Of a stretch of DNA of 64,000 nucleotides, positions 34,206-43,997 are shown one piece after another. Positions within the stretch are counted from its first letter, which is position 1, and each line of letters begins with the position of its first letter. The stretch comes from an uncultured Eubacterium sp. (lineage in GTDB: Bacteria; Bacillota; Clostridia; Peptostreptococcales; Anaerovoracaceae). The notes under the pieces are model-generated. The model was given only the letters and a program-made list of their open reading frames with translations. It did no database searches and had not been told where the DNA came from. The position numbers and the translations under genes were made by a program. Where the stretch lies: positions 1 through 64,000 of the forward strand of contig CALCFD010000046.1 of assembly GCA_937900695.1 (NCBI GenBank), read 5' to 3'.

Positions 34206-34766
34206 TTATTTAGATCTTCCTAAATATTCACCTGTTCTAGTGTCAATCTGGATAACTTCTCCTTCTTCGATAAAGATAGGAACCTGTACAACAGCACCTG
34301 TCTCAACAGTTGCAGCCTTAGTTACATTTGTAGCTGTATCACCCTTAACACCTGGTTCAGTTTCTGTTACCGCAAGGTCAACAAAATTTGGTGCTTCTAC
34401 AATAAATGGTGCTCCTTGATAGAATTTTAAAGTTGCCTCATCATTTTCTCTTAGATACTTCATAGCATCTTCACACTGTTCAGCTGAAACTGGAATCTGT
34501 TCATAAGTTTCATTGTCCATGAAGTAATAAAGCTCGCCATCATTGTATAGATACTGCATGTGCTTAGTTTCAATATGAGCTTTAGGGAACTTATCATTTG
34601 GATTAAATGCTTCTTCTCTTGTTGCTCCAGTAAGAATGTTTCTGTATTTAGTTCTTACAAATGCTGCACCTTTACCTGGTTTAACATGCTGAAAATCTAA
34701 AACAACATGTGGTTCTCCGTTTAACTGGAATGTAATACCTTTTCTGAAATCTCCTGCACTAATCAT
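34206..34766 (-). CDS. efp: Elongation factor P
   Basis: 186 residues with the three beta-barrel domains of EF-P. The modifiable lysine is K32 in HVKPGKGAAFV. The C-terminus has VQVPIFIEEGEVIQIDTRTGEYLGR. It relieves ribosome stalling at proline runs. A strong extended -10 promoter lies 43 bases upstream. Confidence 0.97.
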   Translation of the reverse strand: MISAGDFRKGITFQLNGEPHVVLDFQHVKPGKGAAFVRTKYRNILTGATREEAFNPNDKFPKAHIETKHMQYLYNDGELYYFMDNETYEQIPVSAEQCEDAMKYLRENDEATLKFYQGAPFIVEAPNFVDLAVTETEPGVKGDTATNVTKAATVETGAVVQVPIFIEEGEVIQIDTRTGEYLGRSK

Positions 34767-34808
34767 ATATTCTCTCCATTTCTAATTATTTACATTTTAC
34801 TGTTAAAT

Positions 34809-34837
34809 ATTATACCAAAATCTATAGCTATTGCCAA
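34809..34837 (-). promoter_or_regulatory. Promoter of efp
   Basis: On the minus strand TTGGCA (34832-34837) is 17 bases from TATAAT (34809-34814), with TGG just before the -10 forming an extended -10 element. Confidence 0.85.
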
Positions 34838-34848
34838 CCCTTACATCA

Positions 34849-35178
34849 TTAATCTATAGTAATTACATCACCTAAAATTTTATAAACATCCTGTATCATA
34901 ATTGAAAATCTCATCTGGCACTGTAAATAATCAGCTGCAACAGGATCACTCATTACAATACCTGAAAGCTTTTGGATACTTTCCATTATTTCACCTTCAA
35001 CTTCTTGTCCAAGCATCTGCTTAGTCTGCATTTGAATCTGCTTATCTAAAAAATCTTTCATCATCTTATCAAGTTCAGGATTTTCCTTTACCTTATCTGA
35101 TGCTGCTTTATACTGTTTATATTCTTCTGACTGCTTAATAGCATTACTTAAGTTATGTGCTTCTTCATATACATTCAT
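34849..35178 (-). CDS. YlbF family protein
   Basis: 109 residues, almost all helical: NVYEEAHNLSNAIKQSEEYKQYKAA at the start, NPELDKMMKDFLDKQIQMQ in the middle. This is the YlbF/YmcA helical family. In Bacillus such proteins work with RNase Y and affect mRNA processing, competence and biofilm genes. It lies three bases after the RNase J gene, which fits an RNA-decay role. Confidence 0.85.
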   Translation of the reverse strand: MNVYEEAHNLSNAIKQSEEYKQYKAASDKVKENPELDKMMKDFLDKQIQMQTKQMLGQEVEGEIMESIQKLSGIVMSDPVAADYLQCQMRFSIMIQDVYKILGDVITID

Positions 35179-35181
35179 TTT

Positions 35182-36915
35182 CTATACCTCCATAAATATA
35201 GGCAATATAACTGGATTTCTCTTAGTCTTTTCATAAATAAACTTTCTTAGTTCATCCTTAACTCCTGTTTTCATCGCATTCCAGTCATTACCTCTTTTTG
35301 TTCTCTTTGTAGTCTGTTCTAAAGAATGTCTAGCAACTTCAGTTGCCTCGTAAATCAAGCCCTCATTTTCTCTTACGTATACAAAACCTCTAGAAATTAT
35401 ATCAGGTCCAGATACAACTTCTCCACTGATCTTGTCAATAGCCGCTACAACTATGATAAGACCTGATTCAGAAAGCATTCTTCTATCTCTTAAAACTATA
35501 TTTCCAACATCACCTACACCAAGGCCATCTACCATTACAGCTCCTGCAGCTACACTTTCCTTTGTCATTTTTGCTGATCTCTTTGATAGCTCAAGACAGT
35601 CGCCATTTTCCATGATAAATATGTTCTTTCTATTCATCCCAAGATCCATAGCAATTTCTGCTGCAGCTTCAAGATGCCTATATTCACCATGCACAGGCAT
35701 AAAATACTTAGGCTTAATTAAAGAGTGAATTAGCTTTAGCTCTTCTCTGCATGCATGGCCTGAAACATGCGTATCTGCAATGTCTGAATAGATAACTCTA
35801 GCTCCCTTTTCAATTAATTTATTTACTACATTTGAAACCATTTTTTCATTTCCTGGAACAGGAGTAGAGCTTAAAATAATAACATCGTCTTTTTTAATCT
35901 CAATAGCCTTATGATCAGAATTTGCCATTCTTGCCAAAGCCGACATAGGCTCACCCTGACTACCTGTAGTAATAATAACTAACTCCTTATCAGGAATGTT
36001 TTTCGTTTTATTAATATCCACCATCGTATTAGCAGGAATTTTTAAATATCCTAGCTCAACGGCAAGAGTAACAACATTTACCATGCTTCTTCCAGAAAAA
36101 GCAATTTTTCTATTGAACTTTACTGCATTATCCACGATTTTCTGAATACGATGGACATTTGAAGAAAACGTAGAAACTATTATTCTCGTACGTGCTCCCC
36201 TAAAAATAGTCTCTAATGTATTACCAACTTTTTGTTCAGACTCAGTAAAACCAGGTCTAGCTGCATTAGTACTATCTGACATCATAAGAAGTACTCCCTT
36301 TGAACCGATTTCTGCAAGCTTTGACAAGTCAATCGGTTCACCATCTACAGGTGTATAGTCTATCTTAAAGTCTCCAGTATGAAAAACTCTACCTACAGGT
36401 GTATCAATCGAAAGACATATAGCATCTGCAATAGAATGAGTTGTTCTTATAGTTTCAATCTTAAATACTCCCAAATTGATCTTATCACCAGCATTGATAT
36501 TATGTAGTTTACCTGAAATACCATGTTCCTCAAATTTATTTTTTATAAGTCCAATAGGAAGCTTTGTACCATAAATAGGTACGTTTAATTTCTTTACTAA
36601 ATAAGGTATCGCTCCAATATGATCCTCATGCCCGTGAGTAATAATCATACCCCTTATCTTTTTAGCATTTTTTATTAGATATGTAAAATCAGGAATAACT
36701 ACGTCAATTCCAAACATATCATCATCAGGAAAAGATAAACCACAGTCTATTATGATAATATCATTTCCGTACTCTAGGAGTGTCATATTTTTTCCTATTT
36801 CATTTAATCCTCCAATAGGAATGACCTTTAATTTTTTCTCCTGCTTTGGTTGCTTAGGCAGAAAACCTTTTTTCTGCCTATTATTGCCATTGTTTTTATT
36901 AGTCTTTTTTTCCAT
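35182..36915 (-). CDS. rnjA: Ribonuclease J
   Basis: 577 residues including a basic N-terminal extension of about 30 residues rich in N, K and Q. The metallo-beta-lactamase motif THGHEDHIGAIPYL (H94, H96, D98, H99) is followed by the beta-CASP motifs (FHTGDFKID, SDSTNA, VHGEYRHL) and the RNase J C-terminal domain. It degrades mRNA from the 5' end and matures rRNA. Its ribosome-binding site lies in the 3' arm of a small hairpin upstream. Confidence 0.95.
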   Translation of the reverse strand: MEKKTNKNNGNNRQKKGFLPKQPKQEKKLKVIPIGGLNEIGKNMTLLEYGNDIIIIDCGLSFPDDDMFGIDVVIPDFTYLIKNAKKIRGMIITHGHEDHIGAIPYLVKKLNVPIYGTKLPIGLIKNKFEEHGISGKLHNINAGDKINLGVFKIETIRTTHSIADAICLSIDTPVGRVFHTGDFKIDYTPVDGEPIDLSKLAEIGSKGVLLMMSDSTNAARPGFTESEQKVGNTLETIFRGARTRIIVSTFSSNVHRIQKIVDNAVKFNRKIAFSGRSMVNVVTLAVELGYLKIPANTMVDINKTKNIPDKELVIITTGSQGEPMSALARMANSDHKAIEIKKDDVIILSSTPVPGNEKMVSNVVNKLIEKGARVIYSDIADTHVSGHACREELKLIHSLIKPKYFMPVHGEYRHLEAAAEIAMDLGMNRKNIFIMENGDCLELSKRSAKMTKESVAAGAVMVDGLGVGDVGNIVLRDRRMLSESGLIIVVAAIDKISGEVVSGPDIISRGFVYVRENEGLIYEATEVARHSLEQTTKRTKRGNDWNAMKTGVKDELRKFIYEKTKRNPVILPIFMEV

Positions 36916-36918
36916 TGT

Positions 36919-36942
36919 CCGTCCTTTCTTGAGAAGGACCGG
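36919..36942 (-). promoter_or_regulatory. Hairpin sequestering the rnjA ribosome-binding site
   Basis: GTCCTT and AAGGAC (36921-36926 with 36934-36939) pair around a seven-base loop, with a further imperfect GG/CC pair outside. The 3' arm on the minus strand contains the AAGGA of the rnjA binding site, so folding would reduce its translation. Confidence 0.4.
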
Positions 36943-36945
36943 AGA

Positions 36946-39417
36946 TTATTTTACAACTATGTTGACTAGTTTGTTAGGTACAGCGATAATTTTTACAACG
37001 TTCTTACCCTCTACCAAAGCTTTAATTGAATCTTCGTTCATACAAACTTGCTCCAGTTCTTCTCTTGATAGTCCATTATTAACGTCAAGCTTTTCTTTAA
37101 CTTTTCCGTTTATTTGAACTACTATCTCTATAGTATCTTTTACCATAGCTTTTTCATCTATCTCTGGCCATGATTGTAAATGAACTGATTCTTCAAATCC
37201 TAAGCCATACCATAGTTCTTCACATAAATGTGGTGTAAATGGAGCTAATAACAATACTAATTTATTTAAAACGTCCCTAAATAATTCAGAATTAAATTCT
37301 GGTAGCTCCTTGTACTTATACATTTCATTTACAAGTTCCATAATAGATGAAATAGCTGTATTAAAGTTAAATCTATCTCCTATATCTTCGCCTACCTTTT
37401 TGATAGTCGTATTTAGTACGTATAGTAACTCTTTGTCCGCCTTTGTAGCAGGATCTACCTTAGCTATAACATTTCCATATTTTTCAATATTCTCATATAC
37501 AAGTCTATATACTCTGTTTATAAATCTATATGATCCTTCGACTCCCTCATCAGACCAATCTAATTCCTTTTCTGGAGGAGCAGCAAATAAGATAAATAAT
37601 CTTGCAGTATCTGCACCATATTTTTCAATAATTTCTGATGGTGCAACTACATTGCCTTTAGATTTACTCATCTTTGTACCATCCTTAATAACCATTCCTT
37701 GAGTTAATAAGTTTGCAAATGGCTCTGTATATTCAACAAGGCCCAAGTCATGAAATACCATCATGAAAAATCTTGCATACATTAAGTGCAAAATAGCATG
37801 TTCCACACCTCCTATATACTGATCTACGTTCATCCAATATTTAGCTTTATCCTTATCAAATACAACCTTATCATTTTTAGCATCACAGTATCTTAAGAAA
37901 TACCAAGAAGAATCTAAAAATGTATCCATTGTATCCATTTCTCTTCTTGCTGGTTTACCGCATTTTGGACATACTGCTTTTGCAAAATCCTTGCTTGTTG
38001 TAAGTGGTGATTCTCCCTTACCTGTAAATTCTACGTCTTTTGGTAATACCACAGGTAGATTTTCTTCTTTTTCAGGAACCCAACCACAATCCTCACAGTA
38101 AATCATTGGAATTGGTGTACCCCAATATCTCTGTCTTGAAATTAACCAGTCACGAAGTCTATAGTTTACAGTTTTCTTGCCTATTCCTTCCTTATCTAGT
38201 TTTTCAATCATTTTTTCGATAGCTTCTAGATTATTCATGCCATCAAATTCACCTGAGTTTATCATCTCACCTTCGGCAACAAAAGCTTCCTTTAAATCAT
38301 TAATATCGATATTTGAATCTTTTGGTAATACTACAGGTATAATATCTAAACCAAATTTTTTAGCAAAATCAAAATCTCTTTGATCATGTGCAGGCACGGC
38401 CATAATAGCACCAGTTCCATAACCCATCAGTACATAATCAGAAATAAATATAGGAATTTTCTTATCGTTTACTGGATTTATACAGTATTTACCTATAAAT
38501 ACGCCTGTTTTTTCATTAGTAGTACTTGTTCTTTCGATTTCGCTCATGTGTTGAACTTTATCTAGATACTCATCTACTTCCTTTTCATATTCAGTTCCTG
38601 CAACTAATTCCTTTACATAAGGATGTTCCGGAGCAAGTACCATATATGTTGCGCCATAAAGAGTGTCTACACGAGTTGTAAAAATATCTAAAACCTTATC
38701 AAATCCATCAATTTTAAACTCTACTTCCGCACCTATTGACTTGCCAATCCAGTTTTTTTGCATTACTTTAACCTTATTTGGCCAACCAGGTAAATTATCT
38801 AACCCTTCTAATAATCTTTCTGCATAATCAGTAATCTTAAAATACCATTGTGAAAGGTTTTTCTTACCTACTACTGAATCACATCTTTCACACTTACCAT
38901 CTACTACCTGCTCATTTGCTAGTACTGTTTGACAGCTAGGACACCAGTTAACTGGATTTTCTTTTTTATATGCCAATCCCTTATTATAAAACTGAATAAA
39001 AATCCACTGCATCCATTTGTAGTATTCTGGTGTGCATGTTGCAACTTGTCTATCCCAATCATAAGAAAGACCTAATTCCTTAAGCTGTTCTGTCATTTCA
39101 GCCATATTCTCGTAAGTCCATTTCGCTGGTTCTAGACCATGTTTAATAGCTGCATTTTCTGCAGGAAGACCAAATGCATCATATCCCATAGGATGTAATA
39201 CATTAAATCCTTTCATGGTTTTAAATCTTGCTAAAACGTCTCCAATAGAATAATTTCTTACATGACCCATATGAAGCTTTCCTGATGGATATGGGAACAT
39301 TTCAAGGACATAGTACTTTTTCTTGTTTTCATCTTCCGTCACTTTATATATATTACTTTTTTCCCATTCCTTTTGCCATTTTTTTTCTATCTTAGCAAAA
39401 TCATATCTTTCGTTCAT
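36946..39417 (-). CDS. leuS: Leucyl-tRNA synthetase
   Basis: 823 residues, full length. HMGH signature at 49-52 in FPYPSGKLHMGHVRNYS; the editing domain CP1 with TSTTNEKTGVF and GYGTGAIMAVPAHDQRD; KMSKSKGNVV near residue 575; C-terminal anticodon and leucine-specific regions. A four-cysteine zinc site (CPSC ... CERC) is at about 158-180. It follows rsfS by three bases inside a long operon and has no T-box leader. Two tRNA-Leu genes lie elsewhere in the window. Confidence 0.97.
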   Translation of the reverse strand: MNERYDFAKIEKKWQKEWEKSNIYKVTEDENKKKYYVLEMFPYPSGKLHMGHVRNYSIGDVLARFKTMKGFNVLHPMGYDAFGLPAENAAIKHGLEPAKWTYENMAEMTEQLKELGLSYDWDRQVATCTPEYYKWMQWIFIQFYNKGLAYKKENPVNWCPSCQTVLANEQVVDGKCERCDSVVGKKNLSQWYFKITDYAERLLEGLDNLPGWPNKVKVMQKNWIGKSIGAEVEFKIDGFDKVLDIFTTRVDTLYGATYMVLAPEHPYVKELVAGTEYEKEVDEYLDKVQHMSEIERTSTTNEKTGVFIGKYCINPVNDKKIPIFISDYVLMGYGTGAIMAVPAHDQRDFDFAKKFGLDIIPVVLPKDSNIDINDLKEAFVAEGEMINSGEFDGMNNLEAIEKMIEKLDKEGIGKKTVNYRLRDWLISRQRYWGTPIPMIYCEDCGWVPEKEENLPVVLPKDVEFTGKGESPLTTSKDFAKAVCPKCGKPARREMDTMDTFLDSSWYFLRYCDAKNDKVVFDKDKAKYWMNVDQYIGGVEHAILHLMYARFFMMVFHDLGLVEYTEPFANLLTQGMVIKDGTKMSKSKGNVVAPSEIIEKYGADTARLFILFAAPPEKELDWSDEGVEGSYRFINRVYRLVYENIEKYGNVIAKVDPATKADKELLYVLNTTIKKVGEDIGDRFNFNTAISSIMELVNEMYKYKELPEFNSELFRDVLNKLVLLLAPFTPHLCEELWYGLGFEESVHLQSWPEIDEKAMVKDTIEIVVQINGKVKEKLDVNNGLSREELEQVCMNEDSIKALVEGKNVVKIIAVPNKLVNIVVK

Positions 39418-39420
39418 AGA

Positions 39421-39765
39421 TTATACCTCCCAATTTAGAGTATCACAATCTGCCCATACCTTTTCTATATTGTACTTTTCTCTCATTTCAAAAGTCAGTA
39501 CATTAACAATAATATCGCCAAAGTCCATAAGAATCCAACCAGATTCTTTCTTTCCCTCAATACTTTTAACTAGTAAACCTTCCTTTGCATATGCATCTTC
39601 AACTTCATCAACAAGAGCGCCAATTAATCTTTCGTTGCTAGCTGATGCTAAAATTAGATAATCTGCAATAGAAGACTTAGTAGCAATATCAAAAATTGTG
39701 ATATCCTCAGCTTTTTTACTATCTAACGTCTTTGCTGCAATTAAAGCAAAATCCTTACTATTCAT
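39421..39765 (-). CDS. rsfS: Ribosome silencing factor RsfS
   Basis: 114 residues. The family core is DITIFDIATKSSIADYLILASASNERLIGALVDEVE, followed by SGWILMDFGDIIVNVLTFEMREKYNIEKVW. RsfS binds L14 and blocks 30S-50S joining during starvation. The nadD-yqeK-rsfS order is conserved in Firmicutes. It overlaps yqeK by eight bases. Confidence 0.95.
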   Translation of the reverse strand: MNSKDFALIAAKTLDSKKAEDITIFDIATKSSIADYLILASASNERLIGALVDEVEDAYAKEGLLVKSIEGKKESGWILMDFGDIIVNVLTFEMREKYNIEKVWADCDTLNWEV

Positions 39766-40354
39766 TAACTTTTTCCTTTCTTTCTATTATTTCTTTAAAC
39801 CATATTTCTGCTTTTATTGTATCCTCATCTATATCTTTAACGCCTTTATCTTTTAGATGAGCGATAGTGTTTCTTAGAGATACTAAACATCCTTTATCCA
39901 AATCCTCGTAAGTTGCTTCTCTCATTTTTTCAACGCCATCATAGTTCCTTGTTGGTTCTATGGCATCAGCAATAAAAACAATCTTTTCAGTTTTAGACAT
40001 ACCTTCTCTTCCTGTAGTATGATATGAAACAGCCTCTAAAGTTTCAGTATCATCAATACCCCAGCAATCTTTCATAAGAGCTGCTGCTACCTTACCATGA
40101 GCAACATTTCTATTAGATAAATACTTTTCATCCAAATTATACTTTTTAATATAATTGTTCATTTCATCTATTGAAATTTCTCTTACCATATCATGAAATA
40201 AAGCCGCAGTCTCACATTTTTCAATATTTCCATCATACATAAGACTTAATTTTTTAGCTTCATCTACCACACTATAAATATGCTTACGTCTTTTTTCAGA
40301 TAAATTTTTTTCTAAATATTCATCTATAGTCATGTTATTCAACATATAAACCAT
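39758..40354 (-). CDS. yqeK: HD-domain Ap4A hydrolase YqeK
   Basis: About 198 residues. An HD phosphohydrolase: KRRKHIYSVV, then ALFHDMVREI with metal-binding H and D, AHGKVAAALM and the VSYHTTGREGMSKTEKIVFIADAIEPTR segment characteristic of YqeK, a symmetrical Ap4A hydrolase. The start is uncertain: ATGs at 40354, 40345 and 40333 are possible, and none has a good binding site, so coupling to nadD is likely. Confidence 0.92.
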   Translation of the reverse strand: MVYMLNNMTIDEYLEKNLSEKRRKHIYSVVDEAKKLSLMYDGNIEKCETAALFHDMVREISIDEMNNYIKKYNLDEKYLSNRNVAHGKVAAALMKDCWGIDDTETLEAVSYHTTGREGMSKTEKIVFIADAIEPTRNYDGVEKMREATYEDLDKGCLVSLRNTIAHLKDKGVKDIDEDTIKAEIWFKEIIERKEKVNE

Positions 40355-40943
40355 TTTCTAAAATATACCTTTCTACAGAATCTGTTACCAAATCTGAAAT
40401 GCTTTGATTATTTTTAAGTCTGTCTCTTATCTCAGTAGAAGAAATATGAAATCTTCTATTATCAATTTTATGTACATCTGTACCATAAATTTTTTTAGCT
40501 TTAGCAATTGCTTCATCAAGTTCATTTAATCTATAGCCCGGTCTAACGCCAACTATAAACTTATGCTTTCTGAGCATATCTTTGCCATTTTTCCAACTCT
40601 CTATATTAATAAACGAATCTGTACCAGAAATAAAATAAATTTCGGCATCTTCACCCTTAATTTTTTTTAAGGCTTCTAAAGTCTTATAGGTATACGAAAC
40701 AGTCTTTTGATCTATTTCCCATGTAGATACACTAAGACCGCTACACTCCTTTATAGCTTCTTTTAACATATTTACCCTATGATTAGCATCTGCAACCTTT
40801 TTATCTTGTTTAAATGGCTGTATTCTTGTAGGCATAAGTATAACCTCATCAAGATTCATCTGTTCTTTAGCATCTACAGCAAGGTTAATATGTCCTCTAT
40901 GACATGGGTCAAAGCTACCACCTAAAACTCCTATTCTACTCAT
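40335..40943 (-). CDS. nadD: Nicotinate-nucleotide adenylyltransferase
   Basis: 202 residues, NAD biosynthesis. The nucleotidyltransferase motif is GGSFDPCHRGHINLA (histidines 15 and 18), and the C-terminal motif is ISSTEIRDRL. Normal length. It follows aspS by 11 bases and overlaps yqeK. Confidence 0.95.
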   Translation of the reverse strand: MSRIGVLGGSFDPCHRGHINLAVDAKEQMNLDEVILMPTRIQPFKQDKKVADANHRVNMLKEAIKECSGLSVSTWEIDQKTVSYTYKTLEALKKIKGEDAEIYFISGTDSFINIESWKNGKDMLRKHKFIVGVRPGYRLNELDEAIAKAKKIYGTDVHKIDNRRFHISSTEIRDRLKNNQSISDLVTDSVERYILENGLYVE

Positions 40944-40954
40944 ATTTCTTTTTA

Positions 40955-42721
40955 TTAGTTACCTCTTTTTAAACCTAGTTCATCAAGCTGCTGATCAGTT
41001 ACTACCCCTGGTGCATCTGAAACCATACATTGTGCAGCCTGGTTTTTAGGAAATGCCATTACTTCTCTAATACTATCTTCACCGACAAGCAGCATTACTA
41101 ATCTATCTAGGCCGTATGCAAGTCCACCATGTGGTGGAGCACCATACTTAAATGCTTCTACTAAAAATCCAAACTTTTCTTCAATATCTTCATCACTAAT
41201 TCCAAGAGTCTTAAACATTGTTTCCTGTAAATTTCTATCATGAATTCTTATTGAACCGCCACCAAGCTCAACCCCATTTAAGACAATATCATATGCATTA
41301 GCCTTTACCTTTGCAGGTTCTTTATCAAGTAGAGGAATGTCTTCTTCTTTTGGAGAAGTAAATGGGTGATGCATAGCATGCATTGCACCAGTTTCATCAT
41401 CGATTTCAAATAATGGGAAATCAACTACCCATAATAGTTCAAATTTCTTATCGTCTAATAGTCCTAATTCACTAGCAATATGTCTTCTTAAGAATCCAAG
41501 AGTATCAAATACAACCTTAGGCCTATCTGAACAAATCAAAATTAAGTCGCCAGTTTTAGCATCAAACACATCTGCTATTTCTCTTAACTGCTCAGGTGAG
41601 AAAAATTTATTTACTGAAGATGAAATATCATTTTCAGCAACTTTCATCCAAACTAATCCTTTTGCACCATAACTTTTTGATGCTTCTATTAATTTATCTA
41701 TTTTCTTTCTTGTATAAGCTTCAGCACCACCATCGATACAAATTCCTCTAACATCTCCACCGTTTGCCAAAGCATCAGTAAACACCTTGAAATCACAATC
41801 AACAACAACATCATTTAGCTTCTTTAATTCAAAACCAAATCTTAAGTCTGGTTTATCACTACCATAACGCTCCATTGCTTCATCATAAGGCATACGTTTA
41901 ATAGGTAATGTAATATCAACACCCATCATTTCCTTAAATATTTTCTTTAAAAATCCTTCATTGATTGCAATAACATCGTCTACATCAACAAATGACATTT
42001 CAAGGTCAATTTGTGTAAATTCAGGTTGTCTATCAGCTCTTAAGTCTTCATCCCTAAAGCATTTTACAATCTGCATATATCTATCAGTACCACCTACCAT
42101 AAGTAGCTGTTTAAACATCTGCGGTGACTGAGGTAATGCATAAAACTGTCCTGGATTTACTCTTGACGGAACAAGATAATCTCTAGCCCCTTCTGGAGTA
42201 GGTTTAATTAACATAGGTGTTTCTACCTCAGTAAAACCATTTTCATCAAAATAGTCTCTTGCTAATTTTGTAATTTTATGTCTAAAAGTTAGATTTCTCT
42301 GCATCTTTTGTTTTCTTAAGTCAAGATATCTATATTTTAATCTAAGATTGTCATCCACATTATCATCATCTTTAATATAAATTGGTGGGGTATCAGCTTC
42401 ACTATAGATAATCAAATCATTTGCAAATACTTCAACATCTCCAGTTGCAAGCTCCTTGTTTACAGACTGTCTTTCTTTAACTGTACCCTTAATACCTACA
42501 ACATACTCACTTCTTAGACTATCCGCCTTTTCAAAGATTTCTTGAGGAATCTTATCATCGAACACGATTTGCACGATACCAGTCTTATCTCTTAAGTCAC
42601 AGAAAATTAAACCACCTAGGTTTCTTCTCTTTGCAATCCATCCATTTAAAACAACTTTTTCACCGATATGTGAAGCATCAAGCTTACCACACATCTGTGT
42701 TCTTTTAAAAATATTTGACAT
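40955..42721 (-). CDS. aspS: Aspartyl-tRNA synthetase
   Basis: 588 residues, bacterial type with OB-fold anticodon domain (GWIAKRRNLGGLIFCDLRDKTGIVQIVF), class II core (FRDEDLRADRQPEFTQIDLEMSF as motif 2; GLAYGLDRLVMLL as motif 3) and the inserted GAD domain. Whether it also charges tRNA-Asn cannot be read from sequence here; no gatCAB is in the window. It lies 21 bases after hisS, the usual pair. Confidence 0.96.
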   Translation of the reverse strand: MSNIFKRTQMCGKLDASHIGEKVVLNGWIAKRRNLGGLIFCDLRDKTGIVQIVFDDKIPQEIFEKADSLRSEYVVGIKGTVKERQSVNKELATGDVEVFANDLIIYSEADTPPIYIKDDDNVDDNLRLKYRYLDLRKQKMQRNLTFRHKITKLARDYFDENGFTEVETPMLIKPTPEGARDYLVPSRVNPGQFYALPQSPQMFKQLLMVGGTDRYMQIVKCFRDEDLRADRQPEFTQIDLEMSFVDVDDVIAINEGFLKKIFKEMMGVDITLPIKRMPYDEAMERYGSDKPDLRFGFELKKLNDVVVDCDFKVFTDALANGGDVRGICIDGGAEAYTRKKIDKLIEASKSYGAKGLVWMKVAENDISSSVNKFFSPEQLREIADVFDAKTGDLILICSDRPKVVFDTLGFLRRHIASELGLLDDKKFELLWVVDFPLFEIDDETGAMHAMHHPFTSPKEEDIPLLDKEPAKVKANAYDIVLNGVELGGGSIRIHDRNLQETMFKTLGISDEDIEEKFGFLVEAFKYGAPPHGGLAYGLDRLVMLLVGEDSIREVMAFPKNQAAQCMVSDAPGVVTDQQLDELGLKRGN

Positions 42722-42742
42722 TGATTTTCTCCTCGTTTTAAT

Positions 42743-43996
42743 CTATTTTATAATTTCAATTATTTTATCGATTTCAAATGGCACTTCAGTCTGTTCAGAG
42801 TTTGCCATATTCTTAACAGAAACTTTGCCAGACTCTAATTCACTATCACCAATTACAATTGTATTTTTAGCATTAACTCTGTTTGCTAGTTTAAACTGAC
42901 CTTTAAAGTTTCTTTCCATACAGTCAATTTCAATCTTAAAACCAAGATTTCTCAATTTTCTAGTTAGTGAAATAGCCGCCTTTTTAGGCTCATCTCCCAT
43001 GTATGCAATAAGAGCATCCACATCATCATCCTTTGGAATCTCAACACCGTTTGCTTCCATAACAAGCAGTAGTCTTTCTTTTCCCATTCCAAAGCCAACA
43101 CCTGGTGTTTCAGGTCCATCAAGTTCTTCCGCTAAATGATCATATCTTCCACCACCACATACTGTTCCTTGAGCACCAATTGTATTTGTAATAAATTCAA
43201 ATGCTGTTTTAGTATAATAATCAAGACCTCTAACAATATCTGGATTTACTGTGTAATCAATTCCTGCTGCAGTAAGATTTGACTGTAACTCCTCAAAATC
43301 ATGTTTACACTCATCACATAAATAATCAATCATTGTAGGTGCATCTTTGACAATTTCCTTACAAGTATCATTTTTACAATCAATAATTCTCATTGGATTT
43401 CTATCAAATCTATCTTTACAAGTGTTGCATAATTCATCAAAATGCGGCTGTAAAAATTCCTTAAGTGCTTCTCTATGCTTTTTTCTGCATTCCGGGCAAC
43501 CAACTGAGTTGATTTCAAGTGCTATATCCTTAATTCCTAATTCTTGCAAGAAATCGTATGCAAGTACTATAACTTCAGTATCTGCCATCATGCTTTTTGA
43601 TCCAAATATTTCAATACCAAACTGATGAAACTGTCTCATTCTGCCTGCTTGCGGATTTTCATATCTAAAGCAAGGAATATTGTAATAAAACTTACTCGGC
43701 TGTGGATCAGCATATAATTTATTCTCTAGAAATGCACGCATTACAGGTGATGTTCCTTCAGGTCTTAAAGTTAAGCTTCTTTTAGCCTGCTGCCAAGTAT
43801 ACATTTCCTTTTGCACGATATCTGTTGTATCACCAACTCCTCTAACAAATAGTTCTGTATGTTCAAACATGGGAGTTCTAATTTCTTTAATATCATATTT
43901 GCTGCAAACTTCAGCGAATTTCCTTTCAATATACTGCCATTTATATGCATCTTGTGGCAACATATCTTTTGTTCCTTTTGGAGCATTAGTTAACAT
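42743..43996 (-). CDS. hisS: Histidyl-tRNA synthetase
   Basis: 417 residues. Motif 1 region APKGTKDMLPQDAYKWQYIE, motif 2 LTLRPEGTSPVMRAFLENKL and CFRYENPQAGRMRQFHQFGIE, the histidine-A motif RGLDYYTKTAFEF, and motif 3 GVGFGMGKERLLL. An insert with four CxxC-type pairs lies at about 163-227 (CPECRKK, CNTCKDR, CKNDTC, CDECK), typical of clostridial HisRS. AAGGAGG precedes the ATG. Confidence 0.96.
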   Translation of the reverse strand: MLTNAPKGTKDMLPQDAYKWQYIERKFAEVCSKYDIKEIRTPMFEHTELFVRGVGDTTDIVQKEMYTWQQAKRSLTLRPEGTSPVMRAFLENKLYADPQPSKFYYNIPCFRYENPQAGRMRQFHQFGIEIFGSKSMMADTEVIVLAYDFLQELGIKDIALEINSVGCPECRKKHREALKEFLQPHFDELCNTCKDRFDRNPMRIIDCKNDTCKEIVKDAPTMIDYLCDECKHDFEELQSNLTAAGIDYTVNPDIVRGLDYYTKTAFEFITNTIGAQGTVCGGGRYDHLAEELDGPETPGVGFGMGKERLLLVMEANGVEIPKDDDVDALIAYMGDEPKKAAISLTRKLRNLGFKIEIDCMERNFKGQFKLANRVNAKNTIVIGDSELESGKVSVKNMANSEQTEVPFEIDKIIEIIK

Positions 43997-43997
43997 T

